Positions 17,878 to 26,557 of a stretch of DNA of 64,000 bases are shown piece after piece (the stretch's first letter is position 1; each line of letters opens with the position of its first letter). The stretch comes from Mycoplana rhizolycopersici (lineage in GTDB: Bacteria > Pseudomonadota > Alphaproteobacteria > Rhizobiales > Rhizobiaceae), in NCBI RefSeq assembly GCF_013378445.1, contig NZ_JABXYK010000020.1, positions 16,762 to 80,761 of the forward strand, read 5' to 3'. The position numbers and the translations under genes were made by a program. The notes under the pieces are model-generated. The model saw only the letters and a list, made by a program, of their open reading frames with translations. It was not told where the DNA came from and did not search any database.

Positions 17878-18717
17878 TCAGATCGTCTGGGCCACGGCCG
17901 TGGCGATGGATTCCAGCTGCGGATCGGACGAGGGGCCGATGACGACGAAGGCGCCTGCGCCGCGTTGCCAGGAGACCAGGCCGAGGTCGTCGCGGATGCT
18001 GTCGGTCAGCTCCGTCATTTCCGGCACGGGCTCGCTTTTCTGGAAACAGACGGCGAAGATGTCGCCGTCCTGGTCGCGGTATATTAGCTGTGCCGTCGGC
18101 ATGCTGCCGGCGACGAGAAGGCGCGCACCCTCGAAGGTCAGGCCCTTCGCGCTGAGGTCCGGTATCGAGAAGTCGACGCCGACCGCGGTCGTCAGCCATT
18201 GGGTGATGTGCTGGCTCTCGGAAGCCGGCACCTCGACGAGGTGGCGGGACTGGCGGGCATAGATCCGGTGGTAGTCGGCGATGTCGTCAAGCCAGTTTCG
18301 CGCGACGGCGATGTGGACCGGCGGGGGAACCGGGTTCTGCCATGCGGCGGAGAGATAGCCGGCGCCGACGCCGGCAGCGAGCAGGGCGAGTCCGGCTCCT
18401 GCAACTTTCCATAGTCTTTTCTTCGGCGGTGCCTCCTTGGAAGGCGGCGACAGGGGAGAGCGCATGCGGTTCTGGCCGGTCTCGGCCGAGGCCTGCTTGA
18501 TGCTGCGGACGAGGTCGAGCGGGACGGGGTCGTGCAGCATGTCCTCGAAGGCCTTGCGGCCGAGGTCGCTGCCGAGCTTCAGCCGGTTGAACAGCGTGCG
18601 CGCCTTTTCGTCGCGCGCCAGCATGACGTCGATTTCCCGGATTTCGCTGTGGCTCAGTTGTCCGTCCAGATAGGCCGACAAGCGCACTTCCAACGGGAGA
18701 CCCTGCGTGCTTTCCAA
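17878..18717 (-). CDS. Membrane-anchored anti-sigma factor
   Basis: 279 residues from a TTG start that lies 3 bases after the sigma-factor stop and is preceded by GAAGGA. An N-terminal helical domain (YLDGQLSHSEIREIDVML…) resembles anti-sigma sigma-binding domains but lacks the HxxxCxxC zinc motif. A Pro/Lys linker, one membrane helix (about 104-124, VAGAGLALLAAGVGAGYLSAA) and a periplasmic domain of about 150 residues follow. It probably sequesters the ECF sigma factor encoded just upstream until a periplasmic signal arrives. The signal is unknown. Confidence 0.82.
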   Translation of the reverse strand: MESTQGLPLEVRLSAYLDGQLSHSEIREIDVMLARDEKARTLFNRLKLGSDLGRKAFEDMLHDPVPLDLVRSIKQASAETGQNRMRSPLSPPSKEAPPKKRLWKVAGAGLALLAAGVGAGYLSAAWQNPVPPPVHIAVARNWLDDIADYHRIYARQSRHLVEVPASESQHITQWLTTAVGVDFSIPDLSAKGLTFEGARLLVAGSMPTAQLIYRDQDGDIFAVCFQKSEPVPEMTELTDSIRDDLGLVSWQRGAGAFVVIGPSSDPQLESIATAVAQTI

Positions 18718-18720
18718 AGC

Positions 18721-19239
18721 TCAGGTCCTTCTCTCTGTCTGTTCGGATATCATCGCGGCCAGTCGTATACGGGCGGTCGACAGCCTGCTCATGACGGTTC
18801 CGATCGGTATTCCGAGAATGTCGGCGGCCTCGCGGTAGCTGTGCCCTTCCACGTTGACGAGCAGGAACACGCTGGAGAGGCCCTCCGGCATGGTCATGAT
18901 CAACTTGTGCAGTTGCTTGGCGTAGACGGCCTTGTCTGCCGATGCTTCGATGTGGAGATCGTCCTGTTCGGAGAAATCGACGGTCCCCGAACCCGTGCGG
19001 ACCTTGCGCTTTCGGACCTCGTCCACCCAGAGGTTGCGCGTCATGGCATAAATCCAACTCTCCAGCCGTCCCTCTCCGTTCCAGAGGTGGCTGCGGGTGA
19101 TCGCACGTTCACAGGCTTCCTGGACGAGATCGTCTGCATCGCTGGCGTTTCTGGTCAAGGTCATCGCAAAACGGCGCAGCTTCGGCAGAAGTCCAACCAG
19201 GTCACGCCGGAATTCGTCTGTTTCTGCCGTCTGACGCAT
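18721..19239 (-). CDS. ECF-type RNA polymerase sigma factor
   Basis: 172 residues from ATG 19239 (GGGGAA upstream); the frame is open to 19332, but that would add an odd N-terminus. Region 2 (DADDLVQEACERAI…RLESWIYAMTRNLWVDEVRKR) and region 4 (SVFLLVNVEGHSYREAADILGIPIGTVMSRLSTAR) are both intact. It lacks phyR/nepR neighbours, so it is not the general stress EcfG system. It is followed by its anti-sigma factor, the normal ECF operon layout. A GGAAC at 19381-19377 may be the -35 of an autoregulated promoter. Confidence 0.92.
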   Translation of the reverse strand: MRQTAETDEFRRDLVGLLPKLRRFAMTLTRNASDADDLVQEACERAITRSHLWNGEGRLESWIYAMTRNLWVDEVRKRKVRTGSGTVDFSEQDDLHIEASADKAVYAKQLHKLIMTMPEGLSSVFLLVNVEGHSYREAADILGIPIGTVMSRLSTARIRLAAMISEQTERRT

Positions 19240-19404
19240 TGCTTCCCCAAGGGAACGTTCGAGATCGGATCGGTATTCGCACTGTGCGGGGCTCGACGCA
19301 CAGGTATGAAACATTTGCCCGCTGCTGCGCAAGCATCAGACCGGAGAATGGAAGCTCCGTGCCTTTCCTGCCCCTCGTTCCTGCCAGTCTGGAAGCATGA
19401 TAGC

Positions 19405-19432
19405 AAAAGGGCCGGCGCTTGCACGCCGGCCC
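19405..19432 (-). terminator. Rho-independent terminator after the TPR gene
   Basis: On the minus strand GGGCCGGCG and CGCCGGCCC form a 9-bp stem (19432-19424 and 19417-19409) followed by TTTT (19408-19405). It lies 26 bases past the TPR gene stop and insulates the sigma-factor promoter. Confidence 0.88.
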
Positions 19433-19457
19433 GAACGACTTTTTTCGACGCTTGCGG

Positions 19458-20057
19458 TCAATAACGGCTGCGTTCGCCGCCAAGGGATTGCAGAAGGGCG
19501 CGATAGGCCCAGGTCCCTTCGCCGCCGCGGTCCCTGATCTCCACCAGCTGGACGCGGGCGCCTTCGATGTCGCCCTGCTGGATCAAGGCCTGTCCCATGT
19601 AGGAGCGGGCGAGGATGTAGTTCTCGTCGGCCTGCAGTGCCTGGTGGTAGTAGGACATCGCCGTGTCCATGTCGCCGAGCTTGCGATAGGTGAAGCCGTA
19701 ATAGTTGAGGATGCGCGGGTCGCGCTGGTTCTCCGCCGCCTTCAGCGTTTCAAGAGCGTGCTGGTATCGGCCCGCATAGGCAAATTCGCGGGCGGCCTCA
19801 TACAGAATGTCATCCGGCTTCAGCTCGCTCTTCTTCTGCGAGCCTTTCTTTTTCTGCTCGGATTTGATCTGTTCCGGCGTCAGGCACATCTTGCGCGTCG
19901 CGCTCCAGATCTTGCCGTTCGTGCAGGTGGTTGTCGTCTGGGTGGGCGTAGGCGGCGAGCCGGAGCCGCTGTCTGCGGCGGACGCCTGGCCGATCGGCGT
20001 GAACGCCAAAAGCAGGGCTGCCGCAAGGGTCGTACGGGTTACGGACTTGGCGGGCAT
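19458..20057 (-). CDS. Secreted tetratricopeptide-repeat protein
   Basis: 199 residues from ATG 20057 (GGAAGGAA upstream). A signal peptide (MPAKSVTRTTLAAALLLAFTPIGQASA) precedes a Thr/Ser/Pro-rich stretch with a CTNGKIWSATRKMC motif (two Cys, possibly a disulfide), a Lys-rich segment and two to three TPR units (ALETLKAAENQRDPRILNYYGFTYRKLGDMDTAMSYYHQALQAD…). Probably a periplasmic protein-interaction scaffold. No partner is evident; it is separated from the sigma operon by a terminator. Confidence 0.85.
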   Translation of the reverse strand: MPAKSVTRTTLAAALLLAFTPIGQASAADSGSGSPPTPTQTTTTCTNGKIWSATRKMCLTPEQIKSEQKKKGSQKKSELKPDDILYEAAREFAYAGRYQHALETLKAAENQRDPRILNYYGFTYRKLGDMDTAMSYYHQALQADENYILARSYMGQALIQQGDIEGARVQLVEIRDRGGEGTWAYRALLQSLGGERSRY

Positions 20058-20159
20058 GAGCGTTCCTTCCACGAGAAATTGCCGATCGGAAGAAGACGTC
20101 CCCGCCCGGCATCCGGCAACGGAAACGCATTCTCCTGTTGGACGCTGCCGCCTTGCGAT

Positions 20160-21074
20160 TTATTCCGCTATCGAAAACCGCGTGGTCTCTGCAAGCACGA
20201 TATCTGTGCCGAACTGATCGATTTCGTAGCGCTCGCGCATCATGTTCCAGCGTCCCGGCCCGCCGGAAATCGAGAAGATGTTGTAGCCCGCCGGCGGCTT
20301 GTGGCCGCCCGGGCCTTGCGAGGCGGACGAGATGCCGACGACCGGTACGGGAGCCGCCGGGCTCTTCAGCCAGTGGACGGTGTTGAGGTGGGTGTGGCCG
20401 TGCAGGACCAGCTCGGCCCCGCCGGCCGATATCGTCGCGGCAAAGCGGCGAATGCCGATCATGCGCTTGTGAAAGGAGGTGGCACCGTGGATCGGTGGGT
20501 GATGGATCATGACGACGCGGAACAGGCCGGCCTCGCCGGCGGCGCGCAGAAGATTGACGGTCTCGCGCGCCTGCCGCCTGCCGAAATAGCCGCTGGCGGC
20601 AAAAGGGGGCGTGGCGACCGCCGTGGAGCATCCGATAAGTGCGACATTGTCGCGAACGCGTATATAGGGAAACACATGCCGGTCTTCGCTCCACGCCTCC
20701 GGCGCGCCGTCGCCGCGCATGTAGGGGTACCAGCTCTGCGTTGATCGCTCGTAGGCGCCGGGCACATAGGCGTCGTGGTTTCCGGGCACGACGGAGACGT
20801 TTTCGGGCTTGCCGACGCCGGAAAGCCAGCGGGCCACGGTGTCGATCTCGATCCTGGCGGCGAGATTGACGAGGTCGCCGGTGATCGCAAGATGATCTGG
20901 ATCGCGGCGCTCGACATCGTCGGTCACGAGTTCCAGCGTGTTGGCGAACAGGTGGCGCCGCCGGTTTCGATGCCAGTTGACGAAGCCGGTTATCCGTTTC
21001 GAGGCCAGTTCCAGAACGGACAGGGCGGGGAGGGGCCCCAGGTGGATGTCGGAAATATGTGCGAGACGGAACAT
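20160..21074 (-). CDS. Calcineurin-like metallophosphoesterase
   Basis: 304 residues from ATG 21074; a longer frame to 21206 adds an unconvincing basic N-terminus. All metallophosphoesterase motifs are present: DIH (about 8-10), GDLVN, GNHDAY, HHPP and GHTH. The family binds two metals and hydrolyses phosphomono- or diesters, including cyclic nucleotides. The substrate is not evident from the sequence. No signal peptide, so cytoplasmic. It is convergent with nothing and stands alone between the TPR gene and a divergent Nudix gene. Confidence 0.9.
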   Translation of the reverse strand: MFRLAHISDIHLGPLPALSVLELASKRITGFVNWHRNRRRHLFANTLELVTDDVERRDPDHLAITGDLVNLAARIEIDTVARWLSGVGKPENVSVVPGNHDAYVPGAYERSTQSWYPYMRGDGAPEAWSEDRHVFPYIRVRDNVALIGCSTAVATPPFAASGYFGRRQARETVNLLRAAGEAGLFRVVMIHHPPIHGATSFHKRMIGIRRFAATISAGGAELVLHGHTHLNTVHWLKSPAAPVPVVGISSASQGPGGHKPPAGYNIFSISGGPGRWNMMRERYEIDQFGTDIVLAETTRFSIAE

Positions 21075-21256
21075 GACCCTCAATAGACCAAGATGCGACG
21101 CAAAGGGAATGCCGGCTGCCGGGATTCGTTGCCGAGGCGCTCGGGCTTTTCGCTTTGTGGGTGGACAATGCGGGACTGGCCAGGTGGGTGGATTGATTCC
21201 GGCCACGTTTGTGGCAAAGCCTAATGGGCCGTGATTGGAGGCGGCGAAGGGAGCCG

Positions 21257-21748
21257 ATGGACAGCGATCAACCGCCGGAAATGCGAAACCTGTGGGCCCG
21301 CATCTTCACGCGCGCCATTCACACCTATTTTGCCTATGCGCGCGGGATGACACTCGGCGTGCGGGCGGCCTGCTTCGACGCGGAGGGGCGGATTTTCCTC
21401 GTCCGACACAGCTACGTTACCGGCTGGCACATGCCGGGCGGCGGCGTCGAGCGGCACGAGACCGCCCCGCAGGCGCTGGCCAAGGAGATGCGGGAAGAGG
21501 GCAACCTTCTCTTCGGCGACGCGCCGGAGCTCTTCCATGTCTATTTCAACAGGCAGACCAGCAAGCGCGATCACGTGCTCTTCTACATCTGCCGAAACGT
21601 TCGCCAGAGCGCTCCCAAGGTGGCGGACCGGGAAATCGTGGAGGCGCGGTTCTTCGCGCTCGGCGACCTGCCGGCGGGGGTGACGGCTGCGACGCGCCGC
21701 CGGCTGGAGGAAGTCGCCGGCAACACGACGCCGGCCGACTTCTGGTAA
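21257..21748 (+). CDS. Nudix hydrolase
   Basis: 163 residues from ATG 21257, preceded by AAGGGAG; the frame is open from 21209. The Nudix box lies in GGGVERHETAPQALAKEM followed by REEGNL (G-x5-E-x7-xE-x2-EE-x-G). The rest resembles Nudix proteins that act on nucleoside diphosphate-linked compounds, with an N-terminal helical part (RIFTRAIHTYFAYARGMTLG) common in rhizobial homologs. The substrate is unknown. Confidence 0.88.
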   Translation: MDSDQPPEMRNLWARIFTRAIHTYFAYARGMTLGVRAACFDAEGRIFLVRHSYVTGWHMPGGGVERHETAPQALAKEMREEGNLLFGDAPELFHVYFNRQTSKRDHVLFYICRNVRQSAPKVADREIVEARFFALGDLPAGVTAATRRRLEEVAGNTTPADFW

Positions 21749-21775
21749 CGGCGCAGGGGGCGGGAACCCGCGCTC

Positions 21776-22762
21776 TCAGGCCGCCAGCAGGCTGTCGCGC
21801 CCGTGCGGGGCGGTGAGATCCTGCTGCGGGCCGACAGGCACGATGCCGGTCGGGTTGATCGTCAGGTGGCTGCGATAGTAGTGCGTCTTGATGTGGTGCA
21901 TGTTCACCGTTTCGGCGACGCCTTTCACCTGGTAGAGATCGCGCAGGTAGCCGGACAGGTTCGGATAATCGGCGATGCGGCGGATGTTGCATTTGAAGTG
22001 GCCGACATAGACGGCATCGAAACGGACCAGCGTCGTGAAGAGCCGCCAGTCGGCTTCGGTGATCTGTTCGCCGGTCAGGTAGCGGCGGGTCGCAAGCCGC
22101 TCTTCCAGCTCGTCGAGGGTGGCAAAGAGCCTGACGACGTTTTCCTCATAGGCTTCCTGCGTCGTCGCAAAACCGGACTTGTAGACCCCGTTGTTGACGG
22201 TGTCGTAGATATGTTCGTTGAGCGCGTCGATCTCACCGCGCAGGGCGGCGGGATAATAGTCGTCCCGGCAGCCCGTGACGCCGTCGAAGGCGGAGTTGAA
22301 CATGCGGATGATTTCAGCGGATTCATTGGAAACCGGCCTGCCCTGCTTCTTGTCCCACAGCAGCGGAACAGTGACCCGGCCGCTATAGTGCGGGTCGGCT
22401 TTCACATAGACCTGCCACAACGCACCCAGTCCGAAGAGATGGTCGACGGTGCCACCGTCCGCTCCCTTGAACTCCCAGCCGCTCTTCAGCATCACCGGAT
22501 CGACGATCGATACCGAGATCAGATCCTGAAGCTTCTTCAGGTTGCGGAAGATGAGCGTGCGGTGCGCCCAGGGACAGGCGAGCGACACATAGAGATGGTA
22601 GCGACCGGCTTCGGCCTTGAAGCCGCCTTCACCGGTCGGGCCAGCGCTTCCGTCCGGCGTGACCCAGTTGCGAAACTGCGAGGGCTGCCGCTTGAAATGT
22701 CCCTTCGTCGCCTTCGTATCGTACCAGACGTCCTGCCAGACGCCGTCCACAAGCCTTCCCAT
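21776..22762 (-). CDS. Glutathionyl-hydroquinone reductase-like GST (Xi class)
   Basis: 328 residues. The active-site Cys is in SLACPWAHRT (about 60-69), the CPWA motif of Xi-class glutathione transferases (YqjG/Ecm4). The N-terminal thioredoxin-like and C-terminal helical GST domains (NGVYKSGFATTQEAYEENV; GEQITEADWRLFTTLVRFD) are complete. These enzymes reduce glutathionyl-hydroquinones, releasing glutathione, and act in quinone or aromatic detoxification in the cytoplasm. A monocistronic gene. Confidence 0.93.
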   Translation of the reverse strand: MGRLVDGVWQDVWYDTKATKGHFKRQPSQFRNWVTPDGSAGPTGEGGFKAEAGRYHLYVSLACPWAHRTLIFRNLKKLQDLISVSIVDPVMLKSGWEFKGADGGTVDHLFGLGALWQVYVKADPHYSGRVTVPLLWDKKQGRPVSNESAEIIRMFNSAFDGVTGCRDDYYPAALRGEIDALNEHIYDTVNNGVYKSGFATTQEAYEENVVRLFATLDELEERLATRRYLTGEQITEADWRLFTTLVRFDAVYVGHFKCNIRRIADYPNLSGYLRDLYQVKGVAETVNMHHIKTHYYRSHLTINPTGIVPVGPQQDLTAPHGRDSLLAA

Positions 22763-23045
22763 GCCTGATCTCCTTCGATTTCCTCGTCGTTTTGTCTGGC
22801 TAGATAGATAATGAAACGAACACGTACGAATAGGCTCTATTTTCTGAACAGTGCGTTTTTGGCTTTGACACGCGGCAATTTTCTGCTATCCGCGCTGGTC
22901 AGGAAATTCATGCCGCCGTGGCATGATGAGGAACGCTTGGTCCGCACGATGTTCTTTGCAGGAAACCCGCGACGACGCTGATGCTCGTGACGCCTCCCTC
23001 GAGGCGAAGCCATCTCTTGTTGTCTCGCATACGGTTTCCGATCCC

Positions 23046-23603
23046 ATGTCCAAACACGACCTGTCCAAGCACGACCTCGTCTACCTGACCGAAGACGCGT
23101 CCCACGACGCAGCCATCGAAATCATCAACGAAGAAGCCTTCGGCCCCGGACGGCATGTGCGCGCCGCTGCCCGCATCCGGGAGCAGGGTCCGCACGACCT
23201 TTCGCTTTCCTTCATCTGCGCCGACGACGGTGAGACGATCGCATCGGTTCGGATGACGCCGGTCATGGCAGGATCGGTGAAGGGCCATCTCCTCGGTCCG
23301 CTCGCCGTGAGGCCTTCGCACAAGAACCGGGGCATCGGACGGGAACTGGTCCGCATCGCCGTGGAAGCGGCAAAGCGGAAGGGCTCGGAGGCGGTCATCC
23401 TCGTCGGCGACCCGCCATATTATGGCCCGCTGGGCTTCGAGAAGGTCGCCTACAACGCGCTGACCTTCCCCGGACCGGTGGACCCGAAGCGGGTTCTGGT
23501 CGTGCCGTTCTCACCCGATACGCATGCCCGCCTGCAAGGCACGATCGGCTGGCGACCGGAAGAGGCTGCAGCCCAGCCGCTGGAGCTTGCGGTCGCGAGC
23601 TAG
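23046..23603 (+). CDS. GNAT family N-acetyltransferase
   Basis: 185 residues if started at ATG 23046; the frame is open from 22923 and no strong ribosome site marks either. The acetyl-CoA loop is clear (VRPSHKNRGIGRELV, R/Q-x-x-G-x-G), followed by GDPPYYGPLGFEK, a YhbS-type ending. The proposed N-terminus contains a small tandem repeat (SKHDLSKHDL). The substrate is unknown. Cytoplasmic and probably transcribed alone. Confidence 0.85.
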   Translation: MSKHDLSKHDLVYLTEDASHDAAIEIINEEAFGPGRHVRAAARIREQGPHDLSLSFICADDGETIASVRMTPVMAGSVKGHLLGPLAVRPSHKNRGIGRELVRIAVEAAKRKGSEAVILVGDPPYYGPLGFEKVAYNALTFPGPVDPKRVLVVPFSPDTHARLQGTIGWRPEEAAAQPLELAVAS

Positions 23604-23830
23604 CTCCGGCTCGCGCGGCAATTCCTGCCTGAACGTCGCACGCGGCGTCTCAGGTGGTGTATCCGCTTTCGCCGCACCCCTTCAGACTTCAATCCATGCC
23701 ATGGTTTGTCTTGCCCATCCTCGGGGATGCGCGGGAAACGCCAGTATAGTTGTGCCGGAATGCCGTTCCTATACTATGGGGCGCAGAAGAAAACGCCGCG
23801 ATGGACGCGGATTGTTCGGGAGCGCCATCC

Positions 23831-24319
23831 ATGAAGACTGCGGCCCTTGCGATTGCCATTGTCGGTGCATGCCTGGCTGCGGGCGGCGGTCCGGCGCGTG
23901 CGGCAGGCCTCGAATGCCCGCGGCTTGCAGACCTCGACACGCCCGCCGCTCCGGTGGAAGTCGAACGCCTCCGCGCCAAGGGCATATTGCTGGAACAGCC
24001 GGCGGAGCTGCAGGCTGCAGCCGGTTTCCTGCGCGAACAGGGCCTTTCCGCCGACGATTCCATCAATCATCTCATTGCGTTCTATTGCCCGGCGGTCGCC
24101 GCCGAGGCGAGCCTGAGCGATGAGGAGAAGGCGGCACGCGTCAGGGAATTCGCAGCGCAGGCGAGCAGGGTGGTGCTTGCCGAGGGCAATGTCGAGGATC
24201 TGGTGTATCAAGTTCCCCTCGATCCGAACACCGCAGCGGCGGTGAGCGAGCGCGCCAGGCAGGCCGGTATCACGCCCGAAGAATGGATTGCGAGAACGGT
24301 GGAAAGCGCGCTCCGATAG
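23831..24319 (+). CDS. Hypothetical secreted protein
   Basis: 162 residues from ATG 23831 (GGGAG nine bases upstream). A signal peptide (MKTAALAIAIVGACLAAGGGPARA) with an A-R-A cleavage site precedes a small helical, acidic periplasmic domain with two Cys (LECPRL and FYCPAV) that may pair. I do not recognise a family. It faces the vWA operon and shares a hairpin terminator with it. Confidence 0.72.
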   Translation: MKTAALAIAIVGACLAAGGGPARAAGLECPRLADLDTPAAPVEVERLRAKGILLEQPAELQAAAGFLREQGLSADDSINHLIAFYCPAVAAEASLSDEEKAARVREFAAQASRVVLAEGNVEDLVYQVPLDPNTAAAVSERARQAGITPEEWIARTVESALR

Positions 24320-24415
24320 GGAACGGAGGCGGAAGGCCATCCCCGGACAGGCGAATTCGAACGCTGTGAGGCCGCGGATGCCCAGGACGGGGCGAAACGG
24401 GAGCCCATCAATGAC

Positions 24416-24457
24416 GGAGCCCCGGTGCGCGGAAATGCTTCAGCGCGCCGGGGCTCC
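24416..24457. terminator. Shared hairpin between convergent genes
   Basis: GGAGCCCCGG (24416-24425) pairs perfectly with CCGGGGCTCC (24448-24457), with extra GC pairing inside the loop. It lies between the secreted-protein gene and the end of the leftward vWA operon and probably terminates both. Confidence 0.75.
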
Positions 24458-24486
24458 CTTGTCGTGTCGGCTATCCGACAAACCTG

Positions 24487-26556
24487 TCAGCGCCCTTCGC
24501 GATACCAGGTGGCGGAGAGTGCGAGCAGCAGCAGGCCGACGCCGGCGAAACCGGCAAACAGCGACAGGCTGTCGATCCCCTTCAGCACGGTCTCGTTGGT
24601 CATGCTCAGCGAGAGGCGTTGCGGGTCGGCGGTGCGTACAGAACCGGAAACCGGCAGGAGCGGCGGGACTTCCGGGCTGCCTTGCGCTTCGGCCAGCCGA
24701 CGCACCGTACCCTTCGTGTTTTCGGCAAGCGGCGCCAGGGTTTCCGTGGTCGAGATGGTCGCCTTGAATTCCGGCGCATCGACTGCGCCGACATGGACCA
24801 GCGCGGTCAGTCCGTCGTTTTCGATTTCGTAGAGGCCGGTTTCGGCCGTCTTCAACTCGGCCTTGTAGAGGCCGGGACCGCTTTCCTTGAGCTCGACCGA
24901 TTCCGTCCGGCCGGAGGGCAGCTTCACCGTTGCGGGGCCCGGCGCATCCTTGATCGTCTGGCGGGTGATCTCCAGCGTCCTGCCGAAGGTGCGCGCCGTC
25001 AGGGCCTCTTCCTCCAGCGCCGGTTCCTGCATCAGCCAGTGGGCGGTGCGGCGATAGAGCGAAACATGCGGGCCGCCGCCTTCGAAACCGCGCGCCCACA
25101 GCCAGCCCTGGTCGGATAGCAGCATGGCGACGCGGCCCTCGCCGTAGCGGTTGAGCACCAGAAGCGGATTGTTGTCGGCCCCTTCCATGACGACATTGCC
25201 CTGCGGGCGCGCCACGTCGACGGTGCGGAACCAGCGTCCCCACTGCGGCGGCTCGTCGAATGCCCCTTCGAGGCCGCGGGTGACGGGGTGTTTCTTGCCC
25301 TGTTCGGAAAGGCGCGGATAGAAGGCCTTCTCGTTCATGACCCCGGTCGGCGTCGCCGGAAGGACGACGGAGAGCGGCGTATAGGCTATGGAATCGCTGC
25401 CGGCATGCTCGGGCCCCGCGGCAATCAGCAGCGCGCCGCCGTTTTCGACGTATTGGGCGATATTGTCGTAGTAGAGGATCGGCAGCACGCCGCGATGCTG
25501 GTAGCGGTCGAAGATGATCAGGTCGAACTCGTTGATCTTGTCGACGAAGAGCTCGCGGGTGGGGAAGGCGATCAGCGACAGCTCGTTGATCGGCGTGCCG
25601 TCCTGCTTTTCTGGCGGGCGCAAAATGGTGAAGTGGACGAGGTCGATCGCGGTGTCGGACTTCAGCAGGTTGCGCCAGGCGCGCTCGCCGGCATGCGGTT
25701 CGCCGGAGACCAGCAGCACGCGCAGGTTCTCGCGGATGCCGTCGATGATGTGGACGGCGCGGTTGTTGGCGGTGGTGATCTCGCCTTCCACCGGGTCCAC
25801 GGCAAATTCGAGGACATTGTGGCCGCCGCGCGGAACGGCGAAGCGGAAGGGCGTCTCGGCGCCCGGCGCCACCGTCTCGGATGCGATCTCGTTGCCGTTC
25901 AGGCGGATGGTGACGCGTGCTGTCGTGCCCGGGCTCTTGCCGTCGTCGGTGACGCGGAACCTCAGTTCCTGCGGCTCGCCGACGATGCCGAAGCGCGGCG
26001 CGCTCAGCACCTCGATCCGCCGGTCGAATTCGTCCGGACGTCCCGTGATCAGACCATGCACCGGCGCATCGAAGGCGGAAAACGCCGTGGGATCGGGAAT
26101 GTCGTGGATCTGGCCGTCGGTGATCATGATGGCGCCGCCGACGCGCGACGGAGGCACATCGGCCAGCGCGGCCGTGAGCGCATCGAACAGGCGCGTGGAC
26201 GGCGTGTCGGAATCCGGATCGTCGCCTGCCTCGACGATGCGCGGCTCGATGCGGGGATAGCGGGAGAGGTTGTCGTTCAACTGCGTCAGCGCCTGATCGG
26301 TCATCGCCGTGCGTTCGGGGTTCTGCTGGCTCTGGCTGCGGTCGACGACGACGGCGACGACGGTCGACAGCGGCTCGCGCTCCTCGCGCATCACGACGGG
26401 ATTGGCGAGTGCGAGCACGAGAAGGGCGAGGGCAGCGGCCCGAAGTGCGCCGCCGCGCATCCGCCGCCAGAGACCGATCCCGGCCAGCACAAGCGCCAGG
26501 GCGGCGATCAGGCCGATGACATACCATGGAAAAAGCGGGGAGAAGGTGATGCTCAT
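24487..26556 (-). CDS. Membrane protein with vWA-like and amidotransferase-like regions
   Basis: 689 residues from ATG 26556, one base after the stop of the upstream gene (TAGcATG), so translation is coupled. Two N-terminal membrane helices (about 8-28 and 40-60) are followed by a vWA-like domain with a MIDAS-type D-x-S-x-S (VVVDRSQSQ), a central region resembling the class I glutamine amidotransferase-like fold (no catalytic Cys seen), and a C-terminal helix (LFAGFAGVGLLLLALSATWY). It is the last gene of the MoxR/DUF58/DUF4159 operon and probably acts in a periplasmic or membrane assembly served by MoxR. Exact role unknown. Confidence 0.85.
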   Translation of the reverse strand: MSITFSPLFPWYVIGLIAALALVLAGIGLWRRMRGGALRAAALALLVLALANPVVMREEREPLSTVVAVVVDRSQSQQNPERTAMTDQALTQLNDNLSRYPRIEPRIVEAGDDPDSDTPSTRLFDALTAALADVPPSRVGGAIMITDGQIHDIPDPTAFSAFDAPVHGLITGRPDEFDRRIEVLSAPRFGIVGEPQELRFRVTDDGKSPGTTARVTIRLNGNEIASETVAPGAETPFRFAVPRGGHNVLEFAVDPVEGEITTANNRAVHIIDGIRENLRVLLVSGEPHAGERAWRNLLKSDTAIDLVHFTILRPPEKQDGTPINELSLIAFPTRELFVDKINEFDLIIFDRYQHRGVLPILYYDNIAQYVENGGALLIAAGPEHAGSDSIAYTPLSVVLPATPTGVMNEKAFYPRLSEQGKKHPVTRGLEGAFDEPPQWGRWFRTVDVARPQGNVVMEGADNNPLLVLNRYGEGRVAMLLSDQGWLWARGFEGGGPHVSLYRRTAHWLMQEPALEEEALTARTFGRTLEITRQTIKDAPGPATVKLPSGRTESVELKESGPGLYKAELKTAETGLYEIENDGLTALVHVGAVDAPEFKATISTTETLAPLAENTKGTVRRLAEAQGSPEVPPLLPVSGSVRTADPQRLSLSMTNETVLKGIDSLSLFAGFAGVGLLLLALSATWYREGR

Positions 26557-26557
26557 G

